Part shown: piece after piece, positions 58,700 to 64,000 of the stretch
Position numbering within the stretch: the first letter of the stretch is position 1
Layout of the letters: every line of letters starts with the position of its first letter
Source of the DNA: Solirubrobacter sp963792915
GTDB lineage: Bacteria; Actinomycetota; Thermoleophilia; Solirubrobacterales; Solirubrobacteraceae
Direction of reading: 5' to 3'
Assembly: GCA_963792915.1 (NCBI GenBank)
Contig: CAWBYD010000007.1
Location: 496,001 to 560,000 of the forward strand
DNA length: 64,000 bases
The notes under the pieces: generated by a model
What the model was told of the DNA's origin: nothing
Databases searched by the model: none
Seen by the model: the letters and a program-made list of their open reading frames with translations, nothing else
Translations under genes and position numbers: made by a program

Positions 58700-58800
58700 A
58701 TCTCCCGTCGCAGCGCGGCAAGACCTCGCCATCAACCGCCATCGCGCGATGACGCCGGGCTCGCCGCCGCGTTGAGTGACCTCGGAGGCGAGCACCCGCG
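58700..58800 (+). pseudogene. Remnants of a second nucleotidyltransferase module
   Basis: LPSQRGKT, then the DNA for AINRHRAMTP in a shifted frame, then LSDLGGEHPR match, in order, the small protein at 41439 (LPSQRGETW, AINRHRSMTP) and the nucleotidyltransferase at 41602 (LSDLGAEHP). Large deletions lie between the pieces. With the recombinase fragment at 58.0 kb it traces a second copy of the 40-42 kb island. Confidence 0.6.
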
Positions 58801-58845
58801 CATCTCTCACGAACCCGGATCGGAGCTCGCTCGGCGCAGCCGATT

Positions 58846-58883
58846 GTCATTCCTCGGGGGTCAGCGGCTAGCCTGACTTCGCT
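58846..58883 (+). promoter_or_regulatory. Candidate promoter of the penicillin-binding protein gene
   Basis: TTGTCA (58846-58851) and TAGCCT (58871-58876) are spaced by 19 bases, slightly long for a sigma-70-type promoter. The GTG start of the next gene is only seven to nine bases beyond, so the transcript would be leaderless or nearly so. Confidence 0.4.
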
Positions 58884-60959
58884 GTGCCGAGCCTTGCCCT
58901 GAGAAAACGACGGCGTGGCTCGCCGTTGAAGTGGTTCGTGCTCGCCGCAGTCCTGCTCCTGCTGCTGGTTGTTGCGGGGGCGGCCGGCGGCGCGGCTATC
59001 TGGTTCATGCGGATCTACAACTCCGCTCCGGCGATCAGCGAGCTGAAGCCTCGCAAGCAGTCCCTGGTGACGAAGATCTACGCCGCGGATGGCTCGCAGC
59101 TCGGCGTGATCCATTCCGAGACGGTTCGCGAGCCGGTGGCGGGCGACAAGATGTCGCACTGGGTGAAGCAGGGCACGATCGCGATCGAGGACAAGAACTT
59201 CTACAAAGAGGGCGGGGTCGACATCCAGGCGATCATCCGCGCCGGGTGGCGCGATGCGAAGGCCGGCGGCAAGCCGCTGCAGGGCGCCTCGACGATCACG
59301 CAGCAGCTGGTACGCAACCTGTACATCGCGAACCCGAGCCAGACGATCAAGCGCAAAATCATCGAGGCGCATCTGGCCAACGAGGAGAACGACGCCAACT
59401 CGAAGGACACGATCCTCACCGAGTACCTGAACACGGCGCCCTACGGCACCAACGCGGGCGCCACCGCGCTCGGCGTGCAGGCCGCCGCCCAGACGTACTT
59501 CTCCCGCCCGGCGAAGCGGCTGACGTTGCGTGAGGCGGCGATGATCGCCGGGCTGCCGCAGGCCCCGTCCGAGTACAACCCGCTGCTGCATCCAAAGGCG
59601 GCGCTGGCGCGCCGTAACGAGGTGCTGCAGGCCATGTTCAAGCAGCACTACATCACGGCGCCCCAGTACACGACCGCGGTGTCGCACGGGCTTGGGCTGC
59701 ATCCGTCCAAGCGCTACACCCAGATCAAGCAGCCGTACATCTTCGACTACGTCCAGAAGGAACTGATCCGGCGCTACGGAGCCGACACGGTCCGCAACGG
59801 CGGGCTGAAGGTGTACACAACGATCAACCCGCGCCTGCAGAAGGCGGCGCAAGGCGCGGTCGACGCGTGCGCGGTCTGCTTTCCCAACGGAGGACCCGCG
59901 TCGGCGCTGGCCTCGGTCGATCCCAAGACCGGCGAGATCGTGGCGCTCGCCTCCAGCCAGCACTATTCCGGCGACAGCCAGTTCAACTTCGCCGCCCAGG
60001 CGCACCGGCAACCGGGGTCTTCGTTCAAGCCGTTCGTCCTTACGACCGCGATCAAGCAGGGCGTCGACCCGAACTCGACGTACTACGACGGCAGCTCGCC
60101 GTTGACGTTGACGCTCCCGGGCGGCAGCTCGTGGACGGTCAACAATTCCGAGCCGGGGAACGGGACGATGTCGCTCACCGACGCGACGGTGGACTCGGTC
60201 AACGCGGTGTTCGCCCAGCTCGTGCTCGACGTCGGCGTGCAGCAATTCGCTGAAACCGCGTACTCGATGGGGATCACGTCGTCCCTGGGCGTCACCGCCA
60301 AGGGCCATGCCTGCCACCGTGGCGCGAACTGCTACATCCCCCCGGCGGCCGCGATCGGCGGGCTGAGCGAAGGCGTCACGCCGCTCGAGATGGCCAGCGC
60401 CTACGCCACGCTCGCCGACGGTGGCGTCCGCCGCGCCCCGACCATGATCGCCAAGGTCGTCTTCCCTGACGGCCACGTCGAGCGGCCGGCGAGCGCTTCC
60501 GGCCACCGCGTGCTCACCGAGGGCGAGGCCTATGACGTCACGAAGGTCCTCGAGGGCGTGATCACCAAGGGCACCGGCGCCGGATACACCTCGATCGGCT
60601 GCAGCTCAGAGGCCGGCAAGACCGGCACCACCGACGGCCTGTCCGACGCCTGGTTCGTCGGCTACACGCCGCTCTACGCGACCGCGGTGTGGACCGGGCA
60701 TCCGCTCTCACGCAGCTACACCGGCTTCGGCGGCCCGACATCTGGCCCGATCTGGCGCTCCTACATGCAGGCCGCTCAGGGTCACCATTGTCCGGACTTC
60801 AAGGTGCCCACCGAGCTGCCGGCGCTCTCCGCGCTGCACAGCGGCCACACCGGCGCCCGACCGACACCGACGCCCGGGCCGGGCGCGGCCGGCCCCACGC
60901 CTCAGGCCGGCCCCAGTCCGACCGCGAGCCCCACAGCCACGCCCAAACCGCATAAATGA
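58884..60959 (+). CDS. Class A penicillin-binding protein (PBP1a-type)
   Basis: The 691-residue protein begins with a basic start and one membrane helix (FVLAAVLLLLLVVAGAAGGA). A GT51 transglycosylase domain follows (AIEDKNFYKEGGVD with catalytic Glu near 100, GASTITQQLVRNLY, EYLNTAPYG). Then comes a transpeptidase domain with the active-site Ser in PGSSFKPF near 378, SVN near 438 and KTGTT near 579. The tail is Pro/Thr/Ser-rich. It polymerises and crosslinks peptidoglycan outside the membrane. Start GTG at 58884. It is intact and transcribed alone. Confidence 0.95.
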   Translation: MPSLALRKRRRGSPLKWFVLAAVLLLLLVVAGAAGGAAIWFMRIYNSAPAISELKPRKQSLVTKIYAADGSQLGVIHSETVREPVAGDKMSHWVKQGTIAIEDKNFYKEGGVDIQAIIRAGWRDAKAGGKPLQGASTITQQLVRNLYIANPSQTIKRKIIEAHLANEENDANSKDTILTEYLNTAPYGTNAGATALGVQAAAQTYFSRPAKRLTLREAAMIAGLPQAPSEYNPLLHPKAALARRNEVLQAMFKQHYITAPQYTTAVSHGLGLHPSKRYTQIKQPYIFDYVQKELIRRYGADTVRNGGLKVYTTINPRLQKAAQGAVDACAVCFPNGGPASALASVDPKTGEIVALASSQHYSGDSQFNFAAQAHRQPGSSFKPFVLTTAIKQGVDPNSTYYDGSSPLTLTLPGGSSWTVNNSEPGNGTMSLTDATVDSVNAVFAQLVLDVGVQQFAETAYSMGITSSLGVTAKGHACHRGANCYIPPAAAIGGLSEGVTPLEMASAYATLADGGVRRAPTMIAKVVFPDGHVERPASASGHRVLTEGEAYDVTKVLEGVITKGTGAGYTSIGCSSEAGKTGTTDGLSDAWFVGYTPLYATAVWTGHPLSRSYTGFGGPTSGPIWRSYMQAAQGHHCPDFKVPTELPALSALHSGHTGARPTPTPGPGAAGPTPQAGPSPTASPTATPKPHK

Positions 60960-60977
60960 TCGCGCAGGCTCGGCGGA

Positions 60978-61071
60978 TCATCGGCCTCGGCCCGCTTCGC
61001 CGGCCCCGAGGGGCTTCTCGGCTGCGGTCACCGACATGTGGAACACGTCGCTGACGTCGCGGCCACGGGTT
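60978..61071 (-). pseudogene. Possible displaced 3' end of the DUF6297-like gene
   Basis: On the minus strand the bases from the left IS end read TRGRDVSDVFHMSVTAAEKP followed by LGAGEAGRGR and a stop. If the IS1634 element is removed, this stretch would follow the C-terminus of the gene at 63026. The match of frame is not proven because the target duplication is unclear. Confidence 0.35.
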
Positions 61072-61095
61072 CTAGGCGGAAGTTTTGAGGGTTTG

Positions 61096-61136
61096 AGGCC
61101 CGATTCCCAGTGGTTCTGGGGGTCGGGCCTTTGTTT
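61096..61136 (+). terminator. Intrinsic terminator inside the IS left end
   Basis: AGGCCCGA and TCGGGCCT form a perfect 8-bp stem, extended by an inner CCCAG/CTGGG stem, followed by TTGTTT. It lies just inside the element, upstream of the transposase, and would stop transcription entering from the penicillin-binding protein gene. Many IS carry such insulators. Confidence 0.8.
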
Positions 61137-61200
61137 GGTCGGCTGGGTGTAGCCAAAGTCTTGGTTGGCTGATGTCCGGCTGGTCCGGTATGTTGTTCGG

Positions 61201-62946
61201 ATGGCGAAGCGCGGTGGGTCAGCTCACGTAGCCACAATCAAGACGAAGGGGAAGGGCGGCACGGTCTACACGTCGCATCTGCTGCGCCGCTCCTACCGCG
61301 AGGACGGCAAGGTCCGCCACGAGAACCTCGGCAACCTCTCGCATCTGCCGATCGAGATCATCGACGCGATCCGCGCGATGCTCGTCGGCCGGCGGCTGGT
61401 CGATCTCGACGAGGACTTCGAGATCGAGCGCTCGCTGCCGCACGGGCATGTCGGCGCGGTACTCGGCGTGCTGCGCGATCTGGACCTGGAGCGGCTGATC
61501 GGCCGCGAGCGCAGCCGGCAGCGCGATCTGGTCGTGGCGATGATCTGCCAGCGGCTGATCGGCCCGGGCTCTAAGCTCTCAGCGACGCGTCGCTTTGGGC
61601 AGAGCACGCTGGCCGACGAACTCGATCTCAGCGATGTCGGTGAGGCCGAGCTGCTCGCGGCGATGGACTGGCTGCTCGCCCAGCAGCCACGGATCGAGCG
61701 CACGCTCGCGCGCCGTCACCTCACGACAGGCGGCGATGACGCGGGGTTCGTGCTCTATGACCTGTCCTCGAGCTACATGGAGGGCCGGCGTTGCCCGCTC
61801 GCGACGCTCGGCTACTCACGCGACGGCGTCAAGGGCAAGCTGCAGGTCAACTACGGGCTGATCTGCAGCCCCGAGGGCCGGCCGGTCGGCGTGCACGTCT
61901 GCCAGGGCCGCACGACCGACTCCCAGACCGTCCCGGACGTGATCGCCCAGGTCCGGGAGCGGTTCGGGATCGAGCAGGTCGTGTTCGTCGGCGACCGCGG
62001 GATGATCACCCAGGCGCACGCCGCCTCGCTCAAGGCCCAAGACGTGGACTTCGTCAGCGCGCTCAAGAGCGCCCAGATCCGCTCGCTGGTGGACTGCGGC
62101 GACCTGCAGCTCTCGCTCTTTGACGAGCTCAACCTCGCCGAGATCAGCTCCAGCCGGTTCCCGGGCGAGCGCCTGGTCGTGTGCCGCAACCCGGCCGTCG
62201 CGGCCGAACGCGCCCGCAAACGCGCCGAACTGCTGGCCGCGACCGAGGCCGAACTGGACAAGGTCAAGGCAAGCGTCCACGGCCCCCGCGGCCGGCTCCG
62301 CGGCGCACCGGCCGGCACGATCGGCGAACGCGCCGGCAAGACCGTCAACACATACAAGGTCGCCAAGCACTTCAGCCTGCAGATCGCCGACGGCAGCTTC
62401 GCCTACGAACAAAAGACCCAGCAGATCGCCGCCGAGGCCGCGCTCGACGGCCTCTACGTCATCCGGACCACCCTCACGCCAGACCGGCTCGGCACGCACG
62501 CCGCGGTCCGCGCCTACAAACAACTCAAACTGGCCGAGCGCGCGTTTCGCACGATGAAGGACACGATCGAGATCCGTCCCATCCACCACCACCTCGAGAC
62601 CCGCGTCAGAGCACACATCTTCCTCTGCACGCTCGCCTACTACGTCAGCTTCGAACTCCAACAGCGACTCGCGCCGCTGCTGTTCACCGACGACACCCCG
62701 CTCGCCCCGACCGACCCCGTCGCGCCCGCGCGGCGCTCACCCACAGGGCAAGCCAACGCCGCCGCCGCCCGCACCAACCACGGACACGCCGCCCACACCC
62801 TGCCCGACCTACTCGCCGACCTCGGCACCCTCTGCCGCAACACCCTGCGCATCGGCGCCGCCGACCACACCTTCACCCGCCTCACCACCCCCACACCCCT
62901 ACAAGCGACCGCCCTCAGCCTGCTCGACATCAAGCTCCACACGTAG
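61201..62946 (+). CDS. IS1634-family (IS4 superfamily) transposase
   Basis: This 581-residue protein has an N-terminal region with LLRRSYREDGKVRHENLGNL, then the DDE core: VLYDLSSSYMEGRRCPLATL (first Asp), VVFVGDRGMITQAHA (second Asp) and the YxxR-K-E-like KLAERAFRTMKDTIEIRPIH region with the Glu. LRTHIFLC-like RVRAHIFLCTLAYYVSFELQ follows, typical of IS1634. ATG 61201 is chosen over 61165, as MAKRGG matches the family start. The frame is unbroken, so the element may be active. Confidence 0.93.
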   Translation: MAKRGGSAHVATIKTKGKGGTVYTSHLLRRSYREDGKVRHENLGNLSHLPIEIIDAIRAMLVGRRLVDLDEDFEIERSLPHGHVGAVLGVLRDLDLERLIGRERSRQRDLVVAMICQRLIGPGSKLSATRRFGQSTLADELDLSDVGEAELLAAMDWLLAQQPRIERTLARRHLTTGGDDAGFVLYDLSSSYMEGRRCPLATLGYSRDGVKGKLQVNYGLICSPEGRPVGVHVCQGRTTDSQTVPDVIAQVRERFGIEQVVFVGDRGMITQAHAASLKAQDVDFVSALKSAQIRSLVDCGDLQLSLFDELNLAEISSSRFPGERLVVCRNPAVAAERARKRAELLAATEAELDKVKASVHGPRGRLRGAPAGTIGERAGKTVNTYKVAKHFSLQIADGSFAYEQKTQQIAAEAALDGLYVIRTTLTPDRLGTHAAVRAYKQLKLAERAFRTMKDTIEIRPIHHHLETRVRAHIFLCTLAYYVSFELQQRLAPLLFTDDTPLAPTDPVAPARRSPTGQANAAAARTNHGHAAHTLPDLLADLGTLCRNTLRIGAADHTFTRLTTPTPLQATALSLLDIKLHT

Positions 62947-63025
62947 CCAAAGCCCAACCACGCCGCAACACCCGGATCCCGCGCCACCACGCGAGATCCC
63001 CCACATCAACCGAGAAAACTTCCGT

Positions 63026-64000
63026 CTAGGGGGCGAACATCTCGGCGGCCAGGCCGCGGGCGAGCAGGCTCGGCAGGAGCACCAGCGCAACGACGAACTG
63101 CGGCAGGGCGGCCGGGCCGTTGTGGACGATGATGGCGATCGGGACTGCGCCGGTGGCCGCGGCGACCAGCGGCCAGAGCACGATCCAGCCGAAGATCAAA
63201 CCGACGCTCAGGCCACTCGTGTCGCCGTAGGTGGCCGCGAGCAGGCTCGGCGGGAGACGACCGCCGCGGCGGCTTGAGAGTGCGGCGCAGAGCGTGATCG
63301 AGGGGGTGGTGAGCACGGCGAGAAGAACGGCGGCACCACCGTGGTCGGGCAGCGCGCCCGCCGCGGCGCAACCGGCGATCGCCAGCAGCGCGCCGATCAC
63401 GACGACCGCCAGTGGGACGAGCGCGTGCCGGACCAGCACCTTGCCGATCGGCGCACGCAGGAGCACGCGGACGCGTCCGGGCTGGTCGGTCTCTGCCCGC
63501 AGCGGCTCGAGCAGCCGCGAGGCGCCGGCGTAGATCGTCAGCGCGCCGGCGCCGACGGCCACCGGATGGGCGCCGTTGACCAGGCAGATCACGGTCCCGC
63601 CTGCGGCCAGCACGAGCGCCTCGCCGAGTCGTTGCGGGACGGCCAGCGCGGCGATCGCGTCGCGCCAGGCGATGGCCAGGCGCGGTGAACGCGGCGGCTT
63701 GAGGCGGTTCGCGCCGCGCGCGGCGACGGGCCCCGCGCTCACCGCCGTGAGGCTGCGCCGGACATAGCGGGCGTTCATGGAGTACATCGCCGCGACCGCG
63801 CCGCCGCGGGCCTCGGCGCGCACGAGGTGGCGCTCGGTCGGCGTCGCGCCGCGGCGGCGGACGGCGAGCGCGGTGAACGCCGCGGTGAGCGCGGCCAGCA
63901 GCACGACAGCGACCGGCCACGCGGCGGCGGTCCCGGCCAGCGGCTGGACGGCCCACCCCCACGGTCCCGACCACAGCGCTAGGTGACGGCCCGTCGGCGA
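63026..64000 (-). CDS. DUF6297-like multi-helix membrane protein, partial and IS-truncated
   Basis: The frame enters from the right edge (open to base 64000) and ends at TAG 63026-63028, which lies inside the inverted repeat of the IS. At least 324 residues with many hydrophobic helices are seen: VAVVLLAALTAAFTAL, VLAAGGTVICLVNGA, PLAVVVIGALLAIAGCAAAG, GLIFGWIVLWPLVAAATGA. Between them lie basic cytoplasmic loops (MYSMNARYVRRSLTAV). This matches the DUF6297 group, permease-like partners of ABC ATPases in actinobacteria. The stop is supplied by the IS, so the native C-terminus is lost. The start is outside the window. Confidence 0.75.
   Translation of the reverse strand, partial: SPTGRHLALWSGPWGWAVQPLAGTAAAWPVAVVLLAALTAAFTALAVRRRGATPTERHLVRAEARGGAVAAMYSMNARYVRRSLTAVSAGPVAARGANRLKPPRSPRLAIAWRDAIAALAVPQRLGEALVLAAGGTVICLVNGAHPVAVGAGALTIYAGASRLLEPLRAETDQPGRVRVLLRAPIGKVLVRHALVPLAVVVIGALLAIAGCAAAGALPDHGGAAVLLAVLTTPSITLCAALSSRRGGRLPPSLLAATYGDTSGLSVGLIFGWIVLWPLVAAATGAVPIAIIVHNGPAALPQFVVALVLLPSLLARGLAAEMFAP

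Larger units (their letters stand above)
61072..63029 (+). mobile_element. IS1634-type insertion sequence, 1.96 kb, apparently complete
   Basis: Terminal inverted repeats read CTAGGCGGAAGTTTT at the left end (61072) and CTAGACGGAAGTTTT at the right end (63029, other strand). Between them lie one intact transposase gene and an intrinsic terminator at the left end. The element ends within a DUF6297-like gene. I could not define a clear target duplication. Confidence 0.88.

Overview
The window is GC-rich DNA from an actinobacterium-like genome. Gene families, GTG starts, tight gene overlaps and near-leaderless promoters fit the class Thermoleophilia (Solirubrobacterales), but this is inference and nothing in the window fixes the taxon. 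It has three parts.

(1) 1.2-30.7 kb: a large, apparently complete NRPS cluster in two divergent operons. The leftward operon (22.8 to 1.2 kb) holds a PabC-like lyase, a flavin aromatic hydroxylase, a DUF2461 protein, a 2255-residue NRPS (ArCP-Cy-A-PCP-Cy-A-PCP), a 1806-residue PchF-like NRPS (docking-Cy-A/MT-PCP-TE), a saccharopine-dehydrogenase-like reductase, a thiazolinyl imide reductase, a type II thioesterase, a three-gene DrrAB-like ABC exporter, a small methyltransferase and a PdxH/PhzG-like flavoprotein. The rightward operon (22.9 to 30.7 kb) holds PabAB, an EntE/YbtE-like aryl-AMP ligase, a DAHP synthase, a benzoate-CoA-ligase-like enzyme, an Sfp-type PPTase, an NTF2-like protein and a lipoprotein. 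All three A domains read as cysteine-activating. The assembly line therefore looks like that of pyochelin, yersiniabactin and coelibactin: an aryl cap and three Cys-derived rings, one of them methylated. There is no salicylate synthase. The cluster instead carries its own DAHP synthase, PabA-PabB fusion with the ADC-synthase lysine motif (PIKGT), PabC-like lyase and class A hydroxylase, and its aryl-AMP ligase has a pocket unlike the salicylate and 2,3-DHB enzymes. I propose an amino(hydroxy)benzoate-primed polythiazoline metallophore-like compound. This is the most interesting system in the window.

(2) 30.7-58.8 kb: an accessory region dense with decay. Intact genes include a Crp-type regulator, an amidase, a PadR regulator, an ECF sigma factor with its membrane partner, an SDR, an MBL hydrolase, a phosphoesterase, a VapBC module and an arylsulfatase operon. 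Between them lie a catalase pseudogene, a broken IS630, an IS66 with a perfect 8-bp target duplication beside a tRNA 3'-end fragment (att-like), a frameshifted tyrosine recombinase with an excisionase-like gene, further recombinase fragments near 52.0 and 58.0 kb, and broken SDR, DUF429 and formylglycine-generating-enzyme genes. Two proteins (42.6-44.4 and 50.7-51.6 kb) share a short N-terminal GN-A motif ahead of nuclease-like and M15-peptidase-like domains and look like exported effectors.

(3) 58.9-64 kb: a class A penicillin-binding protein, an intact IS1634-type element with its own terminator, and a DUF6297-like membrane gene that the element interrupts. At the far left edge lie a partial unknown gene and a frameshifted transglycosylase/M15 pseudogene.
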